NCBI GenBank assembly: GCA_022414725.1
Contig: CM039464.1
Span: 33,981,763-34,045,762 of the forward strand
From: Microglena sp. YARC
Lineage: Eukaryota; Chlorophyta; Chlorophyceae; Chlamydomonadales; Chlamydomonadaceae
DNA: 64,000 nucleotides
Reading direction: 5' to 3'
Part shown: positions 20,901-30,915 of the stretch, piece by piece
How positions within the stretch are numbered: the first letter of the stretch is position 1
Layout: each line of letters starts with the position of its first letter
The notes under the pieces: generated by a model
What the model was told of the DNA's origin: nothing
Database searches by the model: none
The model's input: the letters and a program-made list of their open reading frames with translations, nothing else
Position numbers and translations under genes: made by a program

Positions 20901-23900
20901 ACCCACCTAACCAGACCCACCTGCCCACATACTACACCCCATACCCACATACCCCACCCACCGACCACTGACCCTTCCCACCTACCACCTCCCCAACCCA
21001 TCCACCTTCCCCACTCACCCACCCACATACCCCCCACCCGCCCACCCACCCACCCTACCCACCTTCCCTCCACCCACCCACCAGCTACCCACCTAACCAC
21101 CCCACCCACCTTCTACCTACCACCTCACCCACCCACCTACTACCTACCCACCACATCCACCTACAACCTTCACACCCCACACCCCTACCCACCGCACCTC
21201 TACCCACCTTACCACCCCTGCCCACCCCACCTTACCACCCCACCCCCCCACTCACCCACCTTCCCCCCCACCCACCTACCACCTACCCCCCCACACCCAC
21301 TCACGTACCCACCCACCACCTGCCCACCCCACATACCCCAACCCAACCCAACCCAACCCCCCACACACCACCTACCCACCCACCCACCCAGAAAGCAGCG
21401 ACATGGACCACATGCGCTATACCACCTACCACCCTAACCACCCACCCCACTCCACCCACCACTCCACCCACCCCAACCACCCACCCCAACCACCCCACTC
21501 CAGGGAGCAGCGGCATGGGCCACGTGCGTTATCCTACTGCTGGATCCTCCTCTGCCTCTGAGGCTCAGCCCTTCTTCGTGAACTCCCCCCTGGGCATGTA
21601 CATGATCCACAATGGAAACCTCACCAACTGCGATTTCTTGAGGGAGACACTGAACAGCAGCAGGTCTTTCTTCAACAGGTATAATTGGTTGTTATGTTAA
21701 AAGAAAATATTAACATGTTTAATAATTATATTATATTATATTTTTTTTGTTTTCACGTATATATGTTCATATACCAATGGGGGTCATGTATTAATATGTT
21801 CTGAAGCAGCAGGTGTTTCTTCAACATATAGGGTTTGTTTATGTTTTAATTGCATTTGTTGTTCATTTTTTTTTAATATGTTTTCCAGCATATCATATAT
21901 GAGTGCATGTTCTTGAGGGAGGCACTGAACAGCTGCAGGTCTTTCTTCAACAGGTAGGATTTTGTTTATGTTTTAATTGCTTTAATATGTTTTCAAGCAT
22001 ATCATATTCGAGTGCGTGCAATAAGATGTTCAGAATATGCCATTCCTCATATTTTGTGTGTATTGGATGTGGTGTGTGATGGTGTGGTGGTGTGTGATGA
22101 TTTGTGGTGTGATGTGTGTGGAGGGAGACACTGAACAGCAAAAGGTCTTTCTTCAACAGGTAGGGTTTGTTTATGTTTTCATTATTTATTTATTTATCTA
22201 ATTATTAACATATCATATATGATATATGAGTTCATGTACTAATATGATCTGAATCTGCCTTTGCTTATATGTATTGAGGGAGACCCTGAGCAGCAGCAGG
22301 TCTGTCTAACAGGTTGTATATGTTTTTATTTCATTTTTTAACCTCATTTTTAGTATTTTTAAACACACCATACAAAAATTAGTACATGAATTATTGTACT
22401 AATTATTAGGTTCTGACTAAACAATTCCTTGTGTACCATTCATCATCAGGCACCTTTTCACGTGTACCGATAGTGACAGTGGGGTGTTGCTATTTCATTC
22501 ATTTACATGTTTTTGTGTGTTTTAAACACACCAGACGTGAGTTGTGTACTTGTCGGTTCTGAATCATTCATTCCTCATAATTACCATTCCTCATCAGGCA
22601 CCTGCCTTGATAGTGACAGTGAGGTGTTGCTATTTTATTCATTTCTATGTTTTTCTGATGGCCTTTTTTTACATGAACACACCATACGTGAGTTCATGTA
22701 CTATTAGGTTCTGAATACATCATTCCTCGTATGATCACCAGTCCTCATATACCATTCTTCAGGTACCATTCCTCACCAGGCACCTTAGTACCGATAGCAA
22801 CAGTGAGATGTTTCTATTTAATTTATTTGTATGTTGTTTGTGTTTTTTAAACATGTCATACATATATTTTTTGTATTTACATGTTTGTTTGTTTGTTTGT
22901 TTTTATTATATTATTTATTATTTTATTTTTTATTATATTATTTATTATTTTATTTTTTATTATATTATTTTTTATTTTATACACATTACACACAAGTTCA
23001 TTAGAAGTCATTAGTACTAATAGGTTCTAAATATACCATTCCTCGTTAACCATTCCTCACCAGGCACTTGCCTACTGACAGCGACAGTGAGGTGCTGCTC
23101 AACATCTTGGCTGATGAGGTGCACAGGGCTGCCTGCAGACCACAACCACCACAACCACCTCCACCAGCACCCACCAGCGCTGCTTACAGACTACAACCAC
23201 CTCCACCACCACCCACTAGCGCTGCTTGCAGGCCACCACCACCACAACCACCACCACCACCAGCGCTGCTTAAAGACCACAGGCTGCGATCCTAATGACC
23301 TGGACAAGGTTGAATTCCTGTTTGAGGCTGCCACCACCACCACCACCACCACCAGAAACAACTCCACCAAAAGCATCAGCACCACTACCACCACCAAAAA
23401 CAACTCCACCAAGAGCACCACCACCACCATAAAAAACTCTACCGAAAATGCAACACCACCACTCACACCCCACTCACCCGCTTGCTTTCCCTTCTTTCCC
23501 ACAGGCACTTGGGTACTGACAGTGACTCTGAGGTGCTGTTCAACATCCTTGCTGATGAGGTGCACAGGGCCCACGAGCACCACCACCACCAAACTCACCA
23601 CCGCAACACCTTCACCACCACCACCACTTCCCACAGGCACTTGCGTACTGACAGCGACTCTGAGGTGCTGCTCAACATATTGGCCGATGAGGTGCACAGG
23701 GCCCACCAGCGCTGCTTGCAGACCACTGGATGCGACCCTAACAAGAACAAAGCCAACTTCCTGTTCGAAGCCGCTACTTCCACCATGAAGCTGCTGGATG
23801 GTGCTTACAGTGTTATCTGTTTGGTCAAGGATGTTGGTGTGGTTGCCTTCCGTGACCCTCATGGCATTAGGTGAGCTAGCTGCCTAACTAACTGACTAAC

Positions 23901-23918
23901 TAACGAGCTAGCTAGCTT

Positions 23919-23958
<40 letters not shown>

Positions 23959-26900
23959 GCTTACTGACTGACTGACTGACTAACTGACTAACTAACTAAC
24001 TAACTAACTAACTAGCTTACTAACTATCTAGTCGACTAACTAATTAACTGACTAGCTAACTGACTAACTGACTAACTAACTAACTATCTAGCTTACTGAC
24101 TAACTAACTTCAAGAGAAACAATGGAACAAGTAAACCAGCAATCAAGCTCCAACATGCACCTCATGCATAGGCAGCCCTTCACAATAGTGAGGTTGATAA
24201 AGGATGTTGGTGTGGTTGCTTTCCCTGACCCTCATGGCATTTGGTGAGCTAGTTACCTGACAAACTAACTAACTAACTAACTAGTTTACTTGGTAACTAA
24301 CTGACTGACTGGCTGACTACCTTACTAACTAACTAACTAACTCACTAACTTTAAGCGAAACAATGGAACAAGGAAACAAGCCATCACACACCTGCTCCTC
24401 ATTCATTAACAGCCCTTCCCAATATTGAGGTTGATAAATTGGTAATTGAAGTTAAATCATCTGGATAGAACGGACTCTTGACCCCTTTTGTTTACGCTTT
24501 GTTGTGGTTCAGTTCACCAGATCTTGTTTTGTATACAGCGCTTCTCAACATTGAGGTTGGTCAAGTATATTTAGCCTATTTGGCTACGCCTAAACCGGCT
24601 AGACTGTAAAAACACAGGAGAGAAGAAAACAGAGAAACAATTTGTTCACGTTTGCTTTGTTCCTGGTAAAAATCAAAAACTGGCAAAGACGGCGAGAAGC
24701 CAAATTGCTGGCTTGAGCCATGTAACCAAGTTCAAGTTCAAGTACAAACACACACCTGCACCTCGTGCTCCAACCAGGCCTTTGGTTTTGGGCAAGCACG
24801 CTTTTGGCTACGCTTGGACTAGCTAGACTGTGACAACAATAACGGCCTGCTTACCTCATGCCACAATGCATCAGGGATTTTTTTCCCCGCTATACATAGC
24901 GATCGCTAGAAATTATCGCTAGAAAAAAGTAAACAAAAAAAGTATTTCCTTCTTTTTGCCCTAAATGCCCCCCCAAAGCTACAATAAGCTATAGAAAGCA
25001 CTAAAACGCTGTCCCTGGAGGAGGCCAAAAACCATTAAGCTAGGAAAAACTCACTTTCAGATTTAAAAACAAAATCACTGCAATTCATGCCATAGTATGG
25101 CTGTGCGAATTAGCTCATGGCTGATCAAAAATAAATAAAAATGAAATAAATCGGGAAATAAATAAAAAATACAGATGCCCCTTGAGCTCATGCCAGGCCT
25201 TTGGTTTTGGGCGAGCGCGCTATTGGGCTCCGCTTGAATCGGCCAGACTGTGAAAAAATGACAGCTTGCTTACCTCATGCTACAATGCATGCCACAGTAT
25301 GGCTGTGCAAATTAGCTCATGGCTGATCAAAAATAAATAAAAATGAAATAAATCGGGAAATCAATAAAAAATACAAATGCCCCTTGAGCTCATGCCAGGC
25401 CTTTGGTTTTGGGCGAGCGCGCTATTGGGCTACGCCTCAACCGGCTAGACTGTGAAAGCATGAAAGCCTGCTTACCTCTTGCCACATTGCATGCCACAGG
25501 ATGGCTATGGACGAATTAGCTCATGGCTGCTAAAAATAAAAACTAAATAAAATAAATGGGAAAAAAATGAAAATTAAGAAATGCCTATCGTTTTCCTGCC
25601 AGGCCTTTGGTTTTGGGCAAGCGCGCTGGACCCAACGGCGACGACTACTGTGTCGCCTCTGAGGACTGCTCCTTTGGCCCCATTGGCTTCGAGCGTGTCA
25701 GGGACGTCCTCCCTGGTGAGCTGCTCCTCCTCCCATCAGCCTGCCTTTGTGTTTGGGTGTGTATGTGTGGGTTTGTGTGTGTGTGTGTGTGGTGGTGTGG
25801 TGGTGGGGGGGGGGGGGGCTGGAGAGGAGATTCTTTTTTGTTTGTCAATGCGTGGTTGGTGTTGTCAATGCGAGGTTGGGCAAGCAGGCTAAACCCAATG
25901 GCAATGATTACTGTGTCGCCTTCTGAGCGAGGACTGCTCCTTTGGCCCCATTCGCTTTGAGCGTATCAGGGACCTCCTCCCTGGTCAGTTACTCCTCCCA
26001 TCAGCCTGCCTTCGTGTGTGTCCTTGCGGGTGAATGTGTGTGGGAGAGAGGGCTGAACCCCTGTATCTTCAAGTGCATCTACCTGGCCCGCCCTGACTCC
26101 GTCATGAATGATATTCCCGTCAACGGATGTAAATTAAATTTGTGATTTCTATTGCAGGTGAGATGATCATCATCACCCCTGAGGGCAAGCTCATGTCTAG
26201 GCAGTGCGTGCCCGGCGTGCTGAACCCCTGTATCTTCGAGTACATCTACCTGGCCCGCCCCGATTCTGTCATGAACGATATCCCAGTGTACGATTTCCAG
26301 CTGAACCTGGGCACCCGCCTAGGCAAGAGGGTCAAGGAGACTGGATGGGAGATTGACTTGATTTGCCCTGTGCCAGATGGCTCCCGCCCCATGGCTATTC
26401 AAATGTCTGCTGACCTGGGACTGCCCTACAGGGAGGGCCTGGTCAAGAACCGATACGTGGGGCGCACATTCATCATGCCTGATCAGCGTTTGCGAGAGAT
26501 GAGCGTCCGCAGGAAGCTGAACGCTATGCCCACTGTATTTGAGGTGCGTCAAAATGTGATATGATAAATGATAACGCCTGGTGGGGCGTGGTGTTAAGGG
26601 AGCCCGTCGTACGCGGGTGGGGAGCGGTCTCCTACCTAAACTGGGCAAGCTCCCATCGCGGTTGACAACGACCTGCAACGCTAAGGGTGACCATAGGGGG
26701 AGACGAACCCCCGACTCTTCATCCTCAAGTGATTTGGTCTACCATTAGACCATTGTATATCACTGAAAGGGGCTATGTGATCTGATCAGATCTGAACGCT
26801 ATGCCCACTCTCTTTGAGGAGCGTCCGACTGTGATCTGAACTCACTTGACCTTGCCTGATTGCAATGCCCGCTGCCTTCGAGGTGTGTCCAAATGCGATC

Positions 26901-29900
26901 TGGCCCGGGCTGACCTTGTCTGCCCTGATCTGGCCTCACATGAAAACATGAACTGGCCTGATCTGATCTGAACTCTATGCCCACTGTCTTTGAGGTGCGT
27001 CCTTGTATACACACCCACACACACTCACACCCCCTCTCTCCCTTGGCACTCAAACAGTCAACACATTTGCCCCTCTGCACCTGAAAGAACAAATTCAATC
27101 GCCGAGTAAAAACAAATTAAATAGCGTTACTCTGAAACACTGGCGACTCGTTGTCCGCTGGGTAAGAACATTTCGCTGGTGGACGACTACATCGTGTGTG
27201 GGCTCAAAGCGTCTAAGTAGTTGGCGACTCAAATTGCACTGACTAAACACTGAAACACTGATTACTCATTGTCCGCAGGGTAGGAACGTTTTGTTGGTGG
27301 CAACTCATCTAGCACTGACACACTGAAACACTGATAGCTGAACACTGAAACACTAAACACTGATCACTAACACACTAACAAACTGATCACTGAAACACTG
27401 GCTACTCGTTGTCCGCAGGGTAAGAACGTTTTGTTGGTGGATGACTCCATTGTGCGTGGCACTACAATGAGCCAAATCGTGGACATGGTGCGCAAGGCTG
27501 GTGCCTCCAATGTGTACTTGGCATCTGCCTCTCCCCCAGTCCTCCACGCTAACGTGTACGGAGTGGATCTACCAAACAAGAAGGAGTTTGTCGCAAATGG
27601 ATTGACCAACGACCAGGTCGGTGTTTAGGGTTTCGAGTTCGTTGGATTGAACAATGATCAGGTTGGTGTGTCCCTTGGGCTTATTTTGTCTGTTAGGTGG
27701 TGGTGTTTGGTGGTACTGGTGATGCTGAAGTGTACCATGTGTACGGAGTTGATCTACCTTACTAGAAGGAGTTAGGAGTCCGAGCTCAGGCGTAGTTCGG
27801 GGTCTTCGAGAGCAAAACCCACATTAACCATTCCCCCATTCAAGTGAACGGGAAGGTTCCTTTGTCCTCACGCCCGTGGCAAAGCGGAATAATTTTTATT
27901 TTTTTCTGCAGAGCTGCAAGATCCTCGTTACTGATGGACTGATCTTCCAGCAACGCTCACAGTTTGTTTAATGAAAATGTGCACTGAAAAAATCATAAAT
28001 ACATGTCTTTCACATCTGCAAGATCCTTGGTGCGTGTGGACTGATCTACCAGCAACGCTAACAATTTGTTTGATAAAATGTGCACCTTTTTAATACTTTT
28101 TTCAAAAATCATAAATCCAACACACACACAAAAATGTTGTTTTTCAGATCTGCAAGGTCCTCGGTGCTGATGGACTGATCTACCAGACCGTGGAGGATCT
28201 GATTAGTGCTGGGAAGGAGATGAACCCCGAGATCTCTACATTTGATGCATCGTGCTTTGACGGCAAATATGTGACTGGTGAGTTGCCTTTATAATGAATT
28301 ATAGATATTTTAGTTATTTGCCAGGAAAATGCTTTGATGGAAAATATGTGACCGGTTAGTTGCTGTTATAATGATGAGGGGGAGGAGGATGGTGGATTAC
28401 CATGAGGAGGGGAGGGGGTAGAGACAGGGAGGGGAGGGGAGAGAGGAGGAAGAGGAAGAGAGGAGGAGGGGGAGGAAGGGGAGGAAGAGGGGGAGGGGGG
28501 GAGGAGGAGGTGTCGGAGGGGAGGAAGAGGAGTGGATTGGGAGGAGGAGTGGGACGGAGAAGGATGTGGTGGAGGAGGAGGGGAGGAGGAGGAGGGAGGA
28601 GGGGAGAAAGACATGGTAGAAGAGGGCATGATGTTTATATTTTTCTCAACACCATGATGACAACGGTAGTGAAGATGATGATGATGTGTTGAGCAGGGAT
28701 GGTGTCAGAAGCCTGGTATCTTATTCTGCTGCCGCTTCCACACCTGGGTACTTCCAAGCGCGCGCTGGCGCGCTACCTTTTTGAGCCCTTGCACGTTTTG
28801 CGCATTTTTTTGCAACCCCCTGTGGGCGCAGCAAGCAATTTTTGCGCTTTTTGCACTACTAAGCGCAGTCTTTTTGTTTTCCAAGTGCGCTAAAGCGCTG
28901 TCCAATTTGGTCAATGGAAGTACCCTGTTCCACACTTGTCTAAATTATCAACACCATGATGATGATGATGATGAAAAAGTAGTGATAACGCCTGGTGGGG
29001 CGTGGTATAAAGGTAGCCCTATCTTATGGCGGTAGAGAATGGGCTGCTACTTTACCTGGACAGTGCTACCATGGCGGTTGTCAGCAACCACGAACGCTTA
29101 AGCGCACCCGTAGGGATTTGAGCCCTGCACCTTCTTGTTTCGACTAGCTCTACCAATGAGCCATTCGTCGAAACGGGATATGATGATGTTGTTGAGAAGG
29201 GAGGGTGTATGAAACTGAGTACTTCAGGAGGACCCCCAGCTATGAGAAGGGAGGGTGTATGAAACAGGGTACTTCAGGAGGACCCCCAGCTATGTTGAGA
29301 AGGGAGGGTGTATGAAACAGGGTACTTCAGGAGGACCCCCAGCTATGCTGCCTGATATGTAGGGATCGGCATATCATATGATTTTGACCAAAGGCGAGGA
29401 TGATATCATACGATATCATACAAATTGCATCACATGATATCGTATATAAGTGGTAAATTTAACCTAGTCAGAATGCCAGCATCATATGATATCGTATGAT
29501 TACATGATATCATATGATATCTTATTGCCTATCCCTACTGATATGGAACCAATTGTATAGCCTGCGTCCTGCGACGCAACAGACCCTTCCTTCCGGTCAA
29601 TAGACCCTCCCCATGTTGCGTCCTGCAACGCAACAGACCCTTCAATGTTGCGTCTGCGACGGAGGATGCAGCGTCCTGACCAACCCTGGTATGAAGCCTA
29701 GTATCTTATCTAGCCGCAGCTTGCACACCTGCCTACATATATGTAGGTACTGGCATATCATATGATTTTGACTAAAGGCGAGTATGATACCATATGATAT
29801 CATGCACATTGCATCATATGATATTGTACACAAATGGTAACTTTAGCCTGGTCAGACTGCTGGCATCATATGGTAGCATATGATGACATGATATCATATG

Positions 29901-30060
29901 ATATCATATTGCCGTTCCCTTAATATATATCCCTGATCGCCCTGTAGGTGACATCGATGAGGACTACATCGCTAACCTCGAGTCAGCGGGCCGCGGCAGT
30001 GGAAGGACCCGAAATGGTTCCAGTTCTGGTTCAATCTCTTCTTTGGACAACTCAATGTAA
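17950..30060 (+). CDS. Amidophosphoribosyltransferase, plastid-type precursor, 9 exons
   Basis: Exons: 17950-18182, 20566-20777, 21504-21678, 23637-23870, 25603-25715, 26158-26543, 27419-27616, 28148-28277, 29948-30060. All introns are GT-AG and phases agree; they join to 597 residues, close to plant enzymes. It catalyses the committed step of purine synthesis: glutamine plus PRPP gives 5-phosphoribosylamine. The first ~80 residues, rich in Ser, Ala, Arg and Val, look like a plastid transit peptide. The Ntn-type glutaminase follows: nucleophile Cys84 in MCGIIGIF, then [19 protein letters not shown] and HNGNLTN. The C-terminal half has the PRPP loop [14 protein letters not shown] (about 455-468), plus [13 protein letters not shown]. 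Near Cys553 ([11 protein letters not shown]) the CxxC pair of Bacillus-type Fe-S enzymes is reduced to one Cys. Exon echoes flank nearly every exon. Confidence 0.93.
18183..19740. other. Amidophosphoribosyltransferase intron 1, 5' part
   Basis: Non-coding. It includes two related segments (GCGGCCACATCGATTTTCAC at 18700 and GCGGCCAGTTGCCTGATTTC at 18856), a poly-C run of 23 bases (about 19326-19348), and at 19370-19440 a dispersed word, TTTAGCCTATTTGGCGACCC. That word also occurs, diverged, near 24570, 46655 and 58450. Confidence 0.6.
19741..20470 (+). repeat. Five-copy repeat with echo of exon 2 acceptor
   Basis: Five tandem units of about 150-170 bp contain CAGCTTGCCATGTTCACTCC, then an acceptor-like CACAG|GACCAATCC and TACATGGGTGTCATACACC. 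The CACAG|GACCA part matches the real exon 2 acceptor (CACAG|GACCACACCC), so these look like echoes of the exon 2 edge. A poly-C run of about 29 bases (20514-20542) follows, close before the acceptor. Confidence 0.65.
20795..21500 (+). repeat. CCACCTACC repeat and exon 3 echo in intron 2
   Basis: Degenerate CCCACCTACC repeats fill the intron. At 21388-21425 lies a clear copy of the exon 3 5' edge, CCAG|AAAGCAGCGACATGG, against CCAG|GGAGCAGCGGCATGG in the real exon. Confidence 0.85.
21795..22320 (+). repeat. Exon echoes of exon 3 3' edge (four copies)
   Basis: Copies at about 21800-21835, 21905-21960, 22118-22165 and 22275-22318 repeat the last codons of exon 3 and its donor (CTTTCTTCAACAG|GTA). 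The second and third extend over some 45 bp with few changes. Confidence 0.88.
22447..23595 (+). repeat. Exon echoes of exon 4 5' edge (five copies)
   Basis: Copies of CAGGCAC...ACTGACAGCGACTCTGAG start at about 22447, 22593, 22777, 23067 and 23510. The copy at 23067-23330 continues through diverged versions of most of the exon. (ACC)n repeats lie between its segments. The true exon starts at 23637 and is the one that keeps the frame with exons 3 and 5. Confidence 0.88.
23875..24345 (+). repeat. (CTAA)n arrays with an echo of exon 4 3' edge
   Basis: The donor GTGAGCTAGC runs into CTAACTAACTAA arrays. At 24188-24250 the last 50 bp of exon 4 and the donor are repeated (AAGGATGTTGGTGTGGTTGC, GTGAGCTAGTT), followed by a second CTAA array. 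The duplicated unit was therefore exon edge plus microsatellite. Confidence 0.88.
24560..24850. repeat. R1-related dispersed repeat with exon 5 echo
   Basis: 24600-24750 matches the second half of R1 (GGCGAGAAGCCAAATTGCTG, CCATGTAACCAAGTTC). 24771-24815 is a copy of the exon 5 5' edge (CCAG|GCCTTTGGTTTTGGG). Confidence 0.7.
24886..25085. mobile_element. Dispersed element R2, copy 1
   Basis: From CAGGGATTTTTTTCCCCGC to TTTCAGATTTAAAA. It matches 56930-57125 along its length (ATCGCTA words, GCCCTAA, AAACGCTG, CCTGGAGGAGGCC, AAGCTAG). It is non-coding and about 200 bp. The second copy interrupts an exon echo, so the family moved after echo formation. Confidence 0.7.
25085..25600 (+). repeat. 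200-bp tandem duplication carrying exon 5 echoes
   Basis: Two and a half units of about 200 bp. Each contains GCATGCCACAGTATGGCTG, an A-rich AATAAATAAAAATGAAATAA stretch, and a copy of the exon 5 acceptor edge (CCAG|GCCTTTGGTTTTGGGC) at 25191-25235 and 25391-25435. The real exon starts at 25603. Confidence 0.88.
25871..26135 (+). repeat. Exon echoes in intron 5
   Basis: 25871-25990 is a long copy of exon 5 with a stop-producing change (GTCGCCTTCTGAGCGAGG), ending CTCCCTG|GTCAGT. 26041-26135 copies an internal part of exon 6 (CTGAACCCCTGTATCTTC). Because this second piece is internal and not edge sequence, unequal exchange is a likely cause. Confidence 0.85.
26568..26768 (-). mobile_element. 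tRNA-derived SINE, best-preserved copy
   Basis: In minus orientation: an A-box-like TGGTCTAATGGTA, a B-box-like GGGGGTTCGTCTCCCCC, then the family body (CGTTGCAGGTCGTTGTCAAC) and tail (ACCACGCCCCACCAGGCG, TTATCA). It is about 200 bp with no poly-A. The tRNA-like head resembles a small class I tRNA; its exact identity was not resolved. Confidence 0.75.
26794..27410 (+). repeat. Exon echoes in intron 6
   Basis: Three copies of the exon 6 3' edge with donor (GCCCACTGTCTTTGAG|GTGCGTCC and variants) lie at about 26794, 26862 and 26968. Two copies of the exon 7 5' edge (CTGGCGACTCGTTGTCCGC, GGGTAAGAAC) lie at about 27138-27200 and 27250-27305. A short CTGAAACACTGATCAC repeat links the last copy to the real exon at 27419. 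Confidence 0.88.
27631..28062 (+). repeat. Exon echoes in intron 7
   Basis: Copies of the exon 7 3' part lie at 27631-27668 (GGATTGAACAATGATCAG|GTTGG) and 27738-27772. Copies of the exon 8 5' edge lie at 27910-27970 and 28013-28060 (ATCTGCAAGATCCTTGG). Confidence 0.88.
28325..28625 (+). repeat. Exon 8 echo and GGA-rich tract
   Basis: 28328-28362 copies the exon 8 3' edge with donor (TGCTTTGATGGAAAATATGT, GACCG|GTTAGT). A 250-bp GGA/GAG-rich low-complexity tract follows. Confidence 0.85.
28746..28925. mobile_element. GCGC-rich MITE, copy 1
   Basis: Perfect 11-bp terminal inverted repeats, GGGTACTTCCA and TGGAAGTACCC, enclose 158 bp with many GCGC words and T-runs. The flanks TTCCACACCT (left) and TTCCACACTT (right, two bases further) look like a roughly 10-bp target duplication. 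It is in inverse orientation to the copy at 49073-49269. Confidence 0.75.
28983..29180 (-). mobile_element. SINE with a different tRNA-like head
   Basis: It has the same body and tail as the SINE at 26.6 kb (GACAACCGCCATGGTAGC, ACCACGCCCCACCAGGCG). The head differs: ATGGCTCATTGGTAGAGC as A box and GGGCTCAAATCCC as B box. Two head types on one body imply head exchange within the family. Confidence 0.7.
29190..29345. repeat. Three-copy 55-bp tandem repeat
   Basis: Three units of GAGAAGGGAGGGTGTATGAA plus AGGGTACTTCAGGAGGACCC, nearly identical, hence recent. Confidence 0.9.
29358..29540. mobile_element. ATATGAT-rich MITE, copy 1
   Basis: Ends GGGATCGGCATATCATATG and CTTATTGCCTATCCC are inverted (GGGATNGGCA). 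The interior is rich in ATGATATCATATGAT. A second copy is at 29741-29925 and a third, inverted, at about 58550-58762. Confidence 0.7.
29560..29692. repeat. TGCGTC-rich dispersed repeat, copy 1
   Basis: TTGCGTCCTGCAACGCAACA and AGACCCTCCCCATG words recur in inverted orientation at 38210-38350. Internal inverted repeats (TTGCGTC/GACGCAA) suggest a foldback element. Confidence 0.65.
29741..29925. mobile_element. ATATGAT-rich MITE, copy 2
   Basis: Same structure as the copy at 29358. It ends 20 bp before the acceptor of amidophosphoribosyltransferase exon 9 (29948), so it sits within the branchpoint region of that intron. Confidence 0.7.
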
Positions 30061-30600
30061 ATGAAAGACCATGTCAGCTCCGCTCAGGGTAGGACATACC
30101 GCTCGGTTGTGCGGTATTGCCAATTTTCAGGTCGGTATACCGCAGCCCCAAAACCCCACCGTCATTTTGCCCACAACTTTCTGTCATGTCCCTTGCGGTA
30201 TGCACCGACCAGTTCTGAGCAAGAGTTGCGGTAAGACTGACAGGAAACCGTTATCTTGATCTAGATTTGCGAGTTTTCTTGTGGTCGGACAGACGGACGA
30301 CGGATTGACCCTGGGGGCTCCAGACCTCCTGAAGGTGCATAGTCATTGCAAGCATGATGATGATGATGGTTGCATGAGAATGATGCCCCATTGGACTCCG
30401 AATGTGCTCATAGCTTGATCGGACCACTTTGGAGGAAGGGCTAAGATGTTGCGAACATGATGGTGGTGATGACGATGATGGTAACATTATAATGATGCCC
30501 TATTGGACTACGAATGTGCCCATAGCTTGATCGGACCACATTTTAGGAAGTGCTAACACGTTGCGAACATGATGGTGGTGATGTCGATGATGAAGCCTTA
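30061..30600 (+). repeat. 3' flank of the amidophosphoribosyltransferase gene with a 124-bp duplication
   Basis: Presumed 3' UTR, then two tandem units (about 30350-30470 and 30475-30595) sharing CGAATGTGCTCATAGCTTGA and GTTGCGAACATGATGGTGG. No polyadenylation signal is called. Confidence 0.6.
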
Positions 30601-30659
30601 TATATTAATTGATATGTCAGAAGCGCGGGGCAATGTCCGTTGGTCCGTCCCCATTTTGT

Positions 30660-30915
30660 GTTGGTTACAGGGGGGTGTCTGAAGCCACATGTCGGTGATA
30701 GCTGGTAGCCCGGTGACAGGAGTGTACCGGAAGCCACCTGTCGGTGATAGATGGTAGGCCGGTGACTGGAGTGCGCCTGAAGCCACATGTCGGTGATAGC
30801 TGGTAGGCCGGTGACTGGAGTGTGCCTGAAGCCACATGTCGGTGATAGCTGGTAGGCCGGTGACTGGAGTGTGTCTGGAGCCACTTGTCAGCGTTAGTTG
30901 GTAGGCTGGTCACAA
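30660..30915. repeat. 57-bp tandem repeat
   Basis: About four and a half units of GAAGCCACATGTCGGTGATA plus GCTGGTAGGCCGGTGACTGG. It reads open on the minus strand only because the unit is a multiple of three. Confidence 0.9.

Noticed and set aside
20739..21437. A 232-aa Pro/Thr/His-rich frame
   Set aside because: It is a translation of the CCACCTACC repeat in intron 2.
22447..23595. Mutually exclusive alternative exons as the explanation of exon echoes
   Set aside because: Most copies are truncated, carry stops or lack the far splice site, and their divergence is graded; duplication of edges explains them better, though some use in splicing is not excluded.
26568..26768. A functional tRNA gene
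   Set aside because: A and B boxes exist, but acceptor stems do not pair and the tRNA-like part is fused to a body shared with other copies; a SINE fits better.
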